Assembly: GCF_019059575.1 (NCBI RefSeq)
Contig: NW_024882200.1
Span: 310,001 to 374,000 of the forward strand
Length of the DNA: 64,000 nucleotides
From: Amphibalanus amphitrite
Taxonomy: Eukaryota > Arthropoda > Thecostraca > Balanomorpha > Balanidae
Direction: 5' to 3'
The notes under the pieces are model-generated. The model was given only the letters and a program-made list of their open reading frames with translations, was not told the origin of the DNA and made no database searches. The translations under genes and the position numbers were made by a program. This document shows, piece by piece, positions 23,797 to 36,600 of this stretch (the stretch's first letter is position 1; every line of letters starts with the position of its first letter).

Positions 23797-24960
23797 TACA
23801 GAACCGGTTACCAGGTCGGCTACGGACAGATGCTGCGTGAGCTAAACGAATCTGGCCAAAACGGCAGGCAGCTGGGGCAAAGACAGTCTGGCCGGCTCTC
23901 CTATGGGCCGATCGATCAGTCAGCTGTGACTCTAACGACAGCCGCGACCCCGGTCAACCTGCGCTGTTACAACTGCGGCCAGGTCGGTCACACGCGGCGC
24001 GCGTGAAAGGTACTCAGACAAGAGTCCGTCAGTCCACTGAAAACGGTGACCGTTGTTTCGGATGCGGTGAGGTTGGACAGTGGATACATGTAGTGCATAA
24101 CGGCCTTCGTTCGGTTCGACAGTCCCGCACGCCGCAGAGGCGTCCGTCCTGTCTCTGCTGAGAGGGACGGACATTGGGCTCATAGGCGTAGGAACATGGG
24201 AGGGGGGGGGGGGCATGAACCTTTTCTTCATAGGGGTATTGGGGCTCTCACAAAGTATACATTGAAGTTTCGCTGTCCCCCCCCCCCCACACACACACAT
24301 ACACACACTTTTCGTGAGGCCCCTGCGCCCATGATTGTCCTGGCGGATTGCCGTCTCCTTCCAGTCCAGGCAGATTTGAAGCGTTCGCAATGCATACTAC
24401 ACCCCTCTGAAATACCCAGCACGAGTCCCAGAACACTGGCCAAGGAATGGCAGCCGATGCTGAGGGACAACCATCAGCCCGGCGTCCATCAGATTCCAGA
24501 TCACGGCATCGGTGGTCGAGGTGCAGTTGGGAACACGGCGAGTCTGGGCCCTGGTGGACTCCAGGGTGGCCTTCACGATGACTCGCGATTGTCTCCAGGA
24601 GCAAATCCAGCGGGAGCTGATGTGCCGGCTCACGCCGCCATCTCAGACGACGCGAGGGGCGGGTGATGAGTTGCTTCACATCGTGTGCATTTTCTGATCT
24701 GACGGTCAAAATCCAGGGGGAAGTCACTCGCCAGTCCACCCCCAGAGCGGCAGTGGTCAGGGGACTGATGTACGAGCTAGTGCTGGGGTGCGACTTCTGC
24801 TGTCGTCACGGCATCTCGATGAAGGCGGGAGTGATCAGACTGGCCGGGATGTCGATTCCTCTGCCACTATACAACATTATGTTATTTGACCCAGTCGGGC
24901 ACTATTCCATCCAGTCGGGCGTTACTCGATCCAGTCGATGAGAATATAACTGTTTTTCTT
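23797..24960 (+). mobile_element. Broken LTR-retroelement fragment (gag zinc knuckle and protease region)
   Basis: A fossil. A CCHC-type knuckle (CYNCGQVGHT) appears around 23960-24000 and a retropepsin-like segment with a VDS-type active-site region around 24510-24900, ending in LVLGCDF. No reverse transcriptase, integrase or LTR found. The copy is old, decayed and broken in several places. A small repeat is inserted near its middle. Confidence 0.65.
24178..24332. mobile_element. Possible small MITE inside the gag-pro fossil
   Basis: Imperfect inverted ends (CATAGGCGTAGGAAC and the inverse of CATGGGCGCAGGGGC) enclose a G-run and a C-run followed by a CA repeat. The target duplication is not visible. 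Confidence 0.4.
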
Positions 24961-25711
24961 TAAAAAAGGAAACAACTTTTATCGTAAAAAGGGTTTCTTC
25001 CAACTGAAGAATTCAAAATTTGCATGCACTTGATGGAGTATTTGGCATTTGGAGAAACCTTTTGGGGGCCTCTGCAGCGTCCAAGGCCGCCTTTCTGGAT
25101 CCGCCAATGACTGTGATTGCAACTGCATGGTCCTCTTCAATCTTCATCATGCGTGCTCTCTCGGTGGGCGGTGCACACTGCGCACATCCGGCAAGCAGCA
25201 TGACATGAAACAGGCATCGCCGCACGACCTTTGCAGTTTGCAGTAGTTATGGGGCGCTGACTGGGTGCAGTCACAAGGTGCTTACGACGTTCACTTCTTG
25301 CAAAGCACTCGGTTGGTCGGTCAGGACTGAACAGAATTAAAAGATAATTAAACAAGCGGCTGCACCCAGCTGCTGCGGTTCGGGACGAGACGCGGCTCGG
25401 GCTCAGTTCGAGTCAGTGGAGCAGACATGTGCAGCATGAACAGCGATGATATTAAATAAATAATCTTATGTAATGTGTATACTCTGCCGGGGCGTTCTGC
25501 ATTAGCGACAGCGTTTCCTTTCGTCGGTTGGCAGTGGTGCGCTGCCATTCCTCTGCCATTCCATATTCTGTAATGTTTTTAATAGAAATATTTTCTTTTC
25601 AGGACCCCAGCAGAATATTTCCATAGTACACGAACCGGTCTGCAGTTTCTGCATCGTCTCAATTTACAGTTGTTGCATCGTTTGGTTCTGCAATTGTATC
25701 GCTAAAATACC
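24961..25711. other. Upstream region of GNAT paralogue B
   Basis: The part near 25070-25130 contains a TTCTGGATCCGCCAATG stretch also seen near 42417 and 41777, so it is a dispersed repeat. The last ~100 bases resemble the region before GNAT A and probably hold the promoter/5' UTR. Confidence 0.4.
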
Positions 25712-26344
25712 ATGGAGAACGGTAAGTGACGTGTGATGGACAAAATAATCTTCAAACAGTGTTGATAGACGCCGGCCCTAATGAGTACTAATTAGCGTAA
25801 GCATCCGTTCCAATGTTGCGCTACATATGTACAGTCCACAGCAGAAGTAATGTGGGGTTTCAGTCATGGGTATGTTCTGCTTCTGAAGCGCAGGAACGAT
25901 TAACCAGACTACAATGAAAATTTGAATGTAGCTTATATGTATCGTCACCCTTGCATCTACAACTTTAGCTATTGACATCTTCTTTTCGATCACTCCGCAT
26001 TAAACAATCGCCAGTCAAAGCCAACCGTTGAGATTGGTAAAACCCTACATTACTTTAGCGGTGGGCTGTACATCGTGCGTCTAAATATTTTCACGATTAA
26101 GTCATCTCTGAATTATGATGAAACTAGCGGATGCCGCTTGAATTTTGTCAAGCCCTGTAGGGGTATTCCAGATCCTGCTCGCCGTGAGAAAAGGAGGAGT
26201 TTCGCCATCCTACTACCTCACAAGCTATGAATTGGTTAATTATACAAATTCTGAATTAAAACGCCGTGCGATAGCCTCGTCATATATCTCATTGGGAAGA
26301 AACCCAGTTACTTAAACCGCGGGCGGCACCTGTGCTCCTTGTTG

Positions 26345-26440
26345 GCTGGCCACTGACCACTGACCACTGACTACCGACCAGTAACCAGCGACCAGTGACC
26401 CCTGACCACCGACCAGTGACCAGTGACCAGCCCCGTTGAT
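26345..26440 (+). repeat. ACTGACC minisatellite in intron 1 of GNAT B
   Basis: Shorter partner of the array in intron 1 of paralogue A, with the same flanks (GGGCGGCAYCTGTGCT, TTGTTGGCTGGCC) and the same ACTGACC/AGTGACC units. Confidence 0.85.
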
Positions 26441-26889
26441 GGCAGGTCAGACTTGCACGGCGTCTGACACTGACCCACGTCATTTCTCTGAATGACTACA
26501 TGGATGTGCTGTTCGCAGGCGGAGACAGCACAGCAAAGATGAAGTATTGTTCTCTAGGGGACGTCACGCTGAAAGAAATTGAAGACTTGTTGATAGAGAA
26601 CTTTGCGAAGGATGAAAATCTGTAAGTGTTACACACTGTTCTTTGCTGCTGTACCTCAACAGTAGATATGATCTGTAGTGTGAAAAGAAAGATGCTTATC
26701 TCATTTGATGCTCTTAAGTTTGAAATTATAGTAAATAGTCATTTCAGTGTGTGTTCGAGACTTGAAATTGAAAATGTGCCGATGTGTATTATGCGTTGTA
26801 TGGTGGACAGCCCTATGACATTTCTCGCTGCTGCGTGTTCGCAGTCTGAACCTGTGTCGGAACTGCGAGGGCGGCCAGCTGGACGACTA

Positions 26890-27309
26890 TAGTTCGTTTT
26901 TCTTAAGTTTGCCCCTCACTGTAAACGTCTTTTTGAACACAGCACGAGAATTGCTAGCTGAATTACTGAGAAAACTGGTTGGCGCACATTGATTTCACCA
27001 GATTTCACAGACGATCACTTTTATCAAATTTGTTTACTATTTCACAGACTCATAGCTCGTATTTACCCATACCTATAGCTCCACAGTGATAGACAACTTC
27101 TCAGGAATTATGTCTGAACTAATCAATAAATTGCACGGCGTTTAACATTAACGTTACATCGTCGGTGTTCAAAACTTATTTTGAAAATATTATTCATATC
27201 TCCAATACAATGTGCGCCAACCAGTTTTCTCAGTAATTCAGCTAGCAATTCTCGTGCTGTGTTCAAAAAGACGTTTACAGTGAGGGGCAAACTTAAGAAA
27301 AACGAACTA
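26890..27309. mobile_element. 420-bp TA-flanked MITE with perfect 102-bp TIRs inside a GNAT exon
   Basis: Starts TAGTTCGTTTTTCTTAAG and ends with the inverse. The two ends match over 102 bases (26890-26991 and 27208-27309) with no mismatch seen. The TA at 26888-26889 is repeated at 27310-27311. TA duplication fits Tc1/mariner. The perfect TIRs imply a recent insertion. No transposase. Confidence 0.9.
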
Positions 27310-28008
27310 TACCGTCGCCGAGCGAAGGAGATCATCACTTCTCACGACTGGAGTGTCTCGCGACTGGCGGTGGACGCCGCCACAGGCGCGGTGGCCGGTG
27401 TCTGCCTATGTGACATGTCCACCCTCAACCAGCCGACCCATGCTCTCGACGCCACGCTACAGAACAAATCCGAGGCATGCCGCCTCATTGCTGACTTCCT
27501 TCTCCAGGCAGAGGAAGGATACGATGTGTTCCAGGATCTCGGAGTCAAGAAGGTGCTCAATCTGAATATCGTGACCGTTGATAAAAGGTGAGTAGTGTGA
27601 GGCTGTATTTGAACTTCATTTCTTATCTCATATGCTTTCTTACTAAGGTGTTGAACACTGTCAATTGGTGACGTGCATTTGCTGCATATGGCACTGGAAT
27701 TAACATGTTATGCTTCATTCTTGTGACATGGATTCCTAAAAAAATTATTTTACCCTTTCAGTTATCGCCGTCAGGGCATATCATTTGAACTCAGACGCCA
27801 GTGCCTTGAGCTGGGCCGCCAGCATGGCTGCCAAGCTGTTGTCGATGTCGCCACCTCGCCCTACACTCGCAAAGCGCTCGTCAAGCTCGGCTTCGAGCGG
27901 GTCAAGTTCCTGCCCTTCACCCAGTCGGTGCTCGCCGGTGTTGAGAAAGTCGACCTGTCGGGCTGCGGACCCGATGATGGAGCCGCTCTGATGGTTCTCC
28001 GGCTGTGA

Positions 28009-28476
28009 GAGTGACCTCAGGGAAGCCTTGGAGGTCCTGAAGGATGATAGATGCCTCTTGGGTCTAGCTCATCATAGCAGGCATGTAGTTAGTCATCGAG
28101 GAATGTATGTGCTTAATCTTTTGATGTGCGATGTGACGATGTCAGTTGCAACTTGCAGACTGTTGAATTGTAGAAGACAGTTTGATGAAAATCAACAAAA
28201 CACACGCTGCTGTTTCGATTGCTGCATTGTCCTATATCAGTTATCACGGCTTGCAATTTTACATTGAGGACTGAAGCATGAATTTTGCATATGATATTTT
28301 ACTGCTCGGGTAGATGAGACGGGAGGGCAGGTTGGAGCTGACTTTGACGAAGTGTTAACAAGTTGACTCATTTCAGCTACAATTAGGACTCAGGCCCTAT
28401 CGCGACGCCGGCTGTGCCGCGAATAGCAGCGCAAGAATTGAACTCAGTCTGCAGTCCCTTATGGTGTTGGCCAGCA
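28009..28476. other. 3' flank of GNAT B
   Basis: Aligns in patches with the sequence after GNAT A (GATGCCTCT..GGGTCTAGCT and later), without the MITE found there. Interrupted by the LINE below. No further exon. Confidence 0.5.
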
Positions 28477-28558
28477 GTTATACGATTAAGTTGTCACTTG
28501 TCACCTTAATCGTATAACTTAAGGTGACAAGTTGTCACCTTAAGTTGTCACTTGTCAG
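28477..28558. repeat. Nested palindromes at the LINE 5' junction
   Basis: GTTATACGATTAAG (28477-28490) is followed after 14 bases by its exact inverse (28505-28518), then TTAAGGTGACAA is followed by its near-inverse. The segment ends in the left target-site copy AGTTGTCACTTGTCAG (28543-28558). It appears made of inverted copies of the target sequence. Confidence 0.8.
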
Positions 28559-30644
<2,086 letters not shown>

Positions 30645-30660
30645 AGTTGTCACTTGTCAG

Positions 30661-31161
30661 CCCTCATTTGTCATTTCTTGATACGGGTCTGTTCTTGACG
30701 TTGCTTTATTATAAACGGGTAATCAGAATGCATGGGAAATAACATAAACACTGGCGTCAAAGCATTCGTAGGAAGGGTGCTTCAGAGCTAATCAGGTCGA
30801 GATCAGGTGGCTTCTGACGCAGGGTCTCATGTCACATCTCTTCAATTATAGCATGCTATTCAAATGAACAAACTGTCTTATGCGATGTGCGATGTGCGAA
30901 CATGTATCTCGAAATAAACAATATCAAATGAATACTACATTCACAAGCAATGAGCGTCTCCGCAATATCGCTTCAGAGAATCGTTTAAAATAAAATTGTA
31001 TTTTACATCATCGGCACTCTTCCACTCAAGGTGGCTATTCCGAGCCCTCGTCAAAACAGTAAGCGCGTTAAAAAGACACATAAACAGTTAAACCTGCAAA
31101 AGTATAAAAGCACGCTAAAACTAAAAGCACAGCTAAAATGTTTGTATGGTTGCCTATCCAT
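30661..31161. other. Continuation of GNAT B 3' flank, then LINE tail
   Basis: 30661-30990 continues the homology to the 3' flank of GNAT A (GCATGGGAAATAACATAAAC, AAGCAATGAGCGTCTCCGCAATAT). Beyond ~31000 homology stops, which probably marks the 3' end of the minus-strand LINE that follows. Confidence 0.5.
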
Positions 31162-32125
31162 CTAGCTGACTAGGTGACTTTTAATACCTTTCTTAAAGCG
31201 CGGACCAGACATGACCTGAAGCTCCGTTCCTATGACATGTTCGTTGTACAGTTTACAGGCTCGCTGCTTAAAAGTTCTTTGGCCAAGGCTGGTTCGAACA
31301 CGCGGTACATGTAAATGACCGGACTGCCTAGTCTGGCGCTCGGAAACATCTCTATTGTACGATATGTCCTGTTGCAGTACCTCAGGCTCACCCCCGCTAA
31401 TCACCCCGTGTAGCAGACATACGTCGTTCATGTCAATCAACGCACTGACGGGGAGCCACTCCAAAATCCTAATCACGTCGGACACATGATCATACTTCCG
31501 TCTGCCAGATATCACTCTGGCAGCAAAGTTTTGCACTTTCTGCAGTCGCTTTAAGCTCGTTTTGCTGGCACAGCCGAATACCTGACTACAATAGCGCACA
31601 TGTGACATGACTAAGGCGTCCAGTATAGTCGGAAGTACACTTGGAGGAAGCACATGCCTGGCGTGCATCAGGCCGACAAGAACGCCTAAACATTTGGTGA
31701 CGATATAATCAATGTGTGGTTCAAAGGTCAGTCGGCTATCAAAGATTACACCTAGATTTTTAACAGTTGACACCGGTTGCAGAGTCTCTCCCAGGAACTG
31801 CACTCGGACCGGATCCCTCTCGGCAGCCTGTAGCGCCGATCGGCCTCCGGCGACCATCATCTCGGTTTTTGCAGCGTTTATCTTCATGCCGTTCTGGAGA
31901 AAGTAGGTGGCCAGAGTGTCCAGGACACCCTCCAGTGCAGTCTGGATCTCTGGCAGCCTCTCCTTGGGTCCCGAGACGACCAGCTGGGTGTCATCGGCAT
32001 ACCTGGCCATCCTGACCATACTGCCATTCACCTCGGACGGCACGTAGCAGGCGGCGCCGATGGAGGCGATGTTGTACAACATCGGTCCCAGGCAGGATCC
32101 CTGGAAAATGCTGCCTATGAATCAC
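31162..32125 (-). mobile_element. 5'-truncated LINE fragment, CR1/Jockey-type reverse transcriptase
   Basis: A minus-strand frame with GSIFQGSCLGPMLYNI (32125-32075), the catalytic YADDTQLVV, the thumb region KNLGVIFDSRLTFEPHI and FAARVISGRRKYDHVS, and a stop at 31162. These match the C-terminal half of RTs of the CR1/L2/Jockey group. Upstream of the QGS motif the similarity ends, so the copy is 5'-truncated. The remaining frame is open. It lies where the body of GNAT relic D would be expected. Confidence 0.85.
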
Positions 32126-32329
32126 TTGAGCAACGAAGTTGAGCAACGAACAACAAAGTGTCCACGAAGTCTTATCAGAGCTGTCCGTCAGAATGAACGA
32201 ATGACTCTAGTAATGTTATTAACGAATGACTCTAGTAATATTATAGAACCAAAAGATGTGCAATGGCAAACACCTCTGTATACCCTATGAATATAAAGAC
32301 CTCGGTATACAGAAGTATGTACATGGTAC

Positions 32330-32760
32330 TTGTACCGTGTACGTACGGTTGCGTGATTGCGGTTGTAATATAGTGGGCTGGGTGACATGTCCTTCAACCA
32401 AGGTCACATCATTTGAGTGCCAGTGCGGAAGCTGCAATGAACTAATAAGGCCGACGTGGATGGACGAGATGTAACACACACCTATCCATGTCACCACTCG
32501 GCACCATCCACTCTCCGGCACCTTCCGTTCTCCACGCTCTTCCAGCGATCCAGCAGCTGCAGTCTGAACCGACACAGCAACGAGTTATTTGTCTTCATCG
32601 AGTTTGTTTGATCGCGTTATCTATCTTGTTGATTGGTTTGATGCCTACGATAGAAGAAACCTGTCTGTTACAGTGCAGGCATTGAGACAAAAAAAAACTA
32701 CGTCGTCTGTAATTGTATCATGATACCACCCCCTTCATCATAAACCAGAGGAAAAGGAAG
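32330..32760 (-). pseudogene. Relic of a fourth GNAT gene (D): 5' region only
   Basis: Clear similarity to 18780-19160, the intron 1, exon 1 and upstream part of GNAT C (TGTCCTTC, ATCATTTGAGTGCC, GATCCAGCAGCTGCAG, GCAGGCATTGAG). The counterpart of exon 1 is 32535-32526, reading GTGGAGAACG followed by GAAGGT: both the start codon and the donor are lost. Exons 2-4 are absent. I read it as what remains of a duplicated GNAT C. Confidence 0.75.
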
Positions 32761-33683
32761 AGCTCCGTGTAAAATATAGTGAAAAAAAACGCTGCAAAAG
32801 ATTCACTTACATTTGAAATGATTGCTTTATGATACACATGACGGATGACGCTGAAGCCAGCGATTGCGGCGCTACTGTTGACACCGACTCGCTGTTGACT
32901 CTCAAAACTCGCTAAGACAGACTCGGGCCGATTGTCACTTCCACCTTAGAGCTTTCGGCCATCTGGGACGCCGGATGCATAGACGAATGTTCTTTTTTCA
33001 AGCGGTCGAACGGAGCAACAGGCGATGGGACAAGCAATTGACAACGCGCAAACGGATATATTCTTCTTAAAAAAAAAAAATGTTTTCGACTTTCAAGGGA
33101 TAGTACGGATCGAACATGTGCACAGCTCTTCGGCTCCGTCGCCACTCACGACATACATATATAGGTGAAATTGAAAAGCATTTCTAGTTTGAACAGGCAT
33201 TTATTCAACAATCCGAAGTTCAGGCACGTCGTATCAGTGGAAGTTGAGCACTCATGCCATCATAAGCATGGTTTACAAGTTATATCAGGAAACAGGATGC
33301 AACTGGTGAATATTGAGATTCAGATAGAAGTTCTCATGCCTTTTGACTGGATGATGTTAAGTGTGTGTAGAGCAAAACAAATGGTCACACCTGGATATAG
33401 CATATATCATTGATTCACTGATACTAGTTTAATAGCAAAGAGGCGCCAACTTGAGTGGGAGAGGGAGACGGCAGTCAGGTGCTGCGTTGAAATGAGTTTA
33501 ACCGGGATAGAATGGGAAAAAGGTTCGCAATTCACAAATAGTTAAATATATCAATCGAATAAAGAAACCAGAAAAAATATCTGTATGGCAAGTACACTGA
33601 CACCCACACTACACATGCCAGCAGACACTCAGCCCATCAGTCCAATCCACTGAGGTTCCATTCATTCACCACTCATCAGGCCA
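32761..33683. other. Intergenic, 3' side of MESH1
   Basis: No exon recognised. The sequence just below 33684 should contain the MESH1 3' UTR; an AATAAAG near 33560 lies on the wrong strand and no strong signal was found on the minus strand. Confidence 0.4.
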
Positions 33684-36600
33684 TCAGCAGTCGGGCACCT
33701 GTCGCTCCTTGAACAGCCGCTCGAGCCGCTCCTCCAGCGGCCGGTTAGTGCCGCGCAGACCGCGCACCACCCGTGCCGCCCACTGGAAGTACTCGGCCAC
33801 GCGCTGCTCGTCCCAGCCCTCGGGCGTGGTGCGGCACAGGTCACGCAGGTTGTACAGCTTGTCGGCCAGCTTGACCAGCTTGGCCTGGTGGCTGCGCGAG
33901 GCGGCGTGCTCCACCTGCAGGCGCTTCCGCTCCGCCTTGGGCAGCGACTTGTCATCGGTGACCTCAGCGACGATGGACCGGACCTGGAGGCCGGCGGGGA
34001 GACAGGTCAGGTGACCATTGACTATACTCACTTATAATGTCTCTGAAAAAGTAGATATCAAAAGACAGCGACTCACCTAAGGAAAAGAGATATCCGTTCA
34101 GGGAGTCTATGACGGCGTCTATTCACTAGGATCCCGTCAGCACGACATACTTCCACTTCCTGTCTCACCTTTTCGCCGAAGACATCTTGGATCTCGTCCA
34201 AAGTGGTGTCGGTATCCTCGACGGTGTCATGGAGGATGGCGGCCTGCAGTACCTCACTGTCGGTAACATCGCCCTCGTCCATCAAAATATAAGCCACCCC
34301 TGCAACAGTCACAGAGCGTCAGTCGATGGGTTTCCTCGAGGAAGCTTCTGTCATCTAGGTCAGAGCGTAGGCCACCCCTGCAACAGTCACAGCAGGTCAG
34401 TCGGTGGGTCGTCTCAAGGTAGCCTTCCTGGCCACCAGATTGTGCAATGTGCGTATAGCATAACCCACTATTGCACCAGGCACACCACGTCAGTCGATAA
34501 GCTGTCTCGGAGTAGTATGAGGCGGCTCTCTCATAGGCTGCCTTGAACCTTTCTCAGTCGGCTTGAGCTTTAAGCAAAAGTTCTGTGTCAGTTCTGTGTC
34601 AGCTGACTGTGTAGTCTCGGTGTCAGATCTGTGTCAGTTCGGTGTCCCGCCGGTGTCCTGTTTGACACGGACCGTCGGCTCCATCTGTCGGCGGAGGACG
34701 CGTCACGGGCCGGCGGAGGACGCGTCACGGCCCGGCGGCCGGCCCGCTGCTCGGACGTCTCGGCGACTGCGGCCCGCATACGGTCCCGCTCCTTCTGCGC
34801 CTCATTGGCCACGGACCGGCACAGGTGTGGGAGCGCGCTCAGTGTCCATCTGTTCGTCCGACAAACCACCCACCCACCCGACCGACCGTCCGTCCGTCAG
34901 ACTTGGTGTCGCTCGCGGCCGGAGTCCCGCGCCGACTGTGCGTCGTTCCACAGCAGAAGGCGTGTCGTTCCACAGTCGACTGTGCGTCGCTGTGCCGACT
35001 GTGTGTCGTTCTGCAGCCAACTGTGCGTCGTTCTGCAGCCGACTGTGCGTCGTTCTGCAGCCGACTGTGCGTCGTTCTGCAGTCGACTGTGCGTCGTTCC
35101 ACAGCCGACTGTGCGCCGTTCTACAGCAAACTTTGCGCCGTTCCACAGCCGACTGTGCGCCGTTACACAGTCAACTGAACGCCGTTACACAGTCGACTGT
35201 GCGTCGTTCTACAGCCGACGGTGCGTCGTTCTGCAGCCGACTGTGCGTCGTTAGCAGACTGTGCGTCGTTCTACAGTCGACCGTGCGTCGTTCCACAGCC
35301 GACTGTGCGTCGTTCTACAGCAGACTGTGCGCCGTTAGACAGTCGAGTGTGCGTTGTTCTACAGCCGACTGTGCGTCGCTGTGCTGACTGTGCGTCGTGT
35401 GCGTCGCTGTGCCAACTGTGTATAGGTGTGTCGCCGACGGCACCTTGGTCCGGTGTAACTGCTCGCGGTCTCTGCGGAGCTGCCCGGCCTGGCGTCATGA
35501 CGTCCCGCCGGAGGGCGCTGCAGCTGTTGGTCGTGCTGGGCGTGCTGGCGCCCAGCAGCGGCCAGCTACCGTTCCTAGGCCGCTGCCCGGCGCCACCAGC
35601 CGTCCACCACTTCAACACATACCACTACCTGGGAAAATGGTACGAGCACAGCCGCTACTTCAGCCTGGCATCGCTGGCCGGCAAGTGCACCCACTTCATC
35701 TACACGGACCAGGGCTACGGCCGGATCGGCGTCGAGAACCAGCAGATCAAGCTACTCACCGGGAAGCTCAACAGCGTGGTGGGCGTGGCGCGCGTGGTGG
35801 ACCCGCACTACTCGGGCCGACTGCGCGTGGTGGCCACCAACCTGCCCAGTCTGGGCACCGGGCCCAACTACATCGTGGTCGACACTGACTACAGCAGCTA
35901 CGCGGCCGTCTGGTCCTGCGCCGACTTCAAGCTGTTCAACCTGCAGACGCTGCAGATACTGACCCGGCACCGGCGGCCCGAGCCGCACCTGGTCGCCGAC
36001 CTGCGCCACCGGCTCCGCTACTACGGCCTCAACACTGAGAAACTGGCCAAAACCAACCAGGAGGACTGCCCCCACGGCTATTAGCGGCACATCCTCATAC
36101 ATATACGACAAGGGCATTGCTGCAGCGCCACACACTGCACGCTGTGAACGGATAAAAGGCGCCCGAAAAGAACGGAGTGCAACGTGCTGCTCTTCTCGCC
36201 AAGAACTGCTAACCCTCCTCACAGCACTGAAGTAACTGACTTAAATGGATATTGCCGTCTCTGCCAGCCACTCCGGTGCATTGGAATCAGTCAGGAAAAC
36301 AGCTTTGTCCTAGGTTGGTTACGTGGGAAAAGGAAAAAAGACGCTCGGTGTGATGATATAATCTTTTCAGTCTGGACGTAAGGTCAAATTTAACCGAAAG
36401 GCTTCGATCGCTCCGCATTGCGCTAATGTGGGGTCCACACTAGAGGTCTGCACCGGCCGGCTGCAGCCGCGGCTGGCTGCAGCCCCACGGCTGTGGGCCG
36501 GGGCGGCTGCAAATATCTCCAAGAACACGGCTACGGCTGTGGCCACGGCTGTGAGATTTCAAGCTCAATCTTAAGTACTCAAATATAAAATTTTAAATCC

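Larger units (their letters stand above)
25712..28008 (+). pseudogene. GNAT paralogue B, exon 3 interrupted by a DNA transposon
   Basis: Coding exons: 25712-25721 (ATGGAGAACG before GTAAGT), 26519-26621, 26845-27587 with an insert, and 27762-28008. Exon 3 carries a 420-bp element plus one duplicated TA; subtracting 422 leaves 321 nt, the length in A and C, and the frame then reads QLDDYRRRAKEIITSHDW. Everything else looks intact, including splice sites, AVDAATGAVAGVCLCDMS, YRRQGISFELRRQCLEL and the stop. So the gene was sound until a recent insertion and is a fresh pseudogene unless the insert is removed from the RNA or is polymorphic. It shares intron layout and the ACTGACC minisatellite with A. 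Confidence 0.85.

Noticed and set aside
24397-24739. Minus-strand frames of 78-163 codons
   Set aside because: Shadow frames over the decayed gag-pro fossil and a C/A repeat; the recognisable motifs are on the plus strand.
34151-34168. Longer version of MESH1 exon 2 using the GTATGT donor
   Set aside because: It would add six residues (VRQEVE) that duplicate the start of exon 3 and are missing in the family; the GTGAGA donor fits exactly.
34563-35410. A 274-codon frame and several shorter ones before the lipocalin
   Set aside because: Produced by the 22-bp minisatellite, open in several frames on both strands. No signal peptide or domain.
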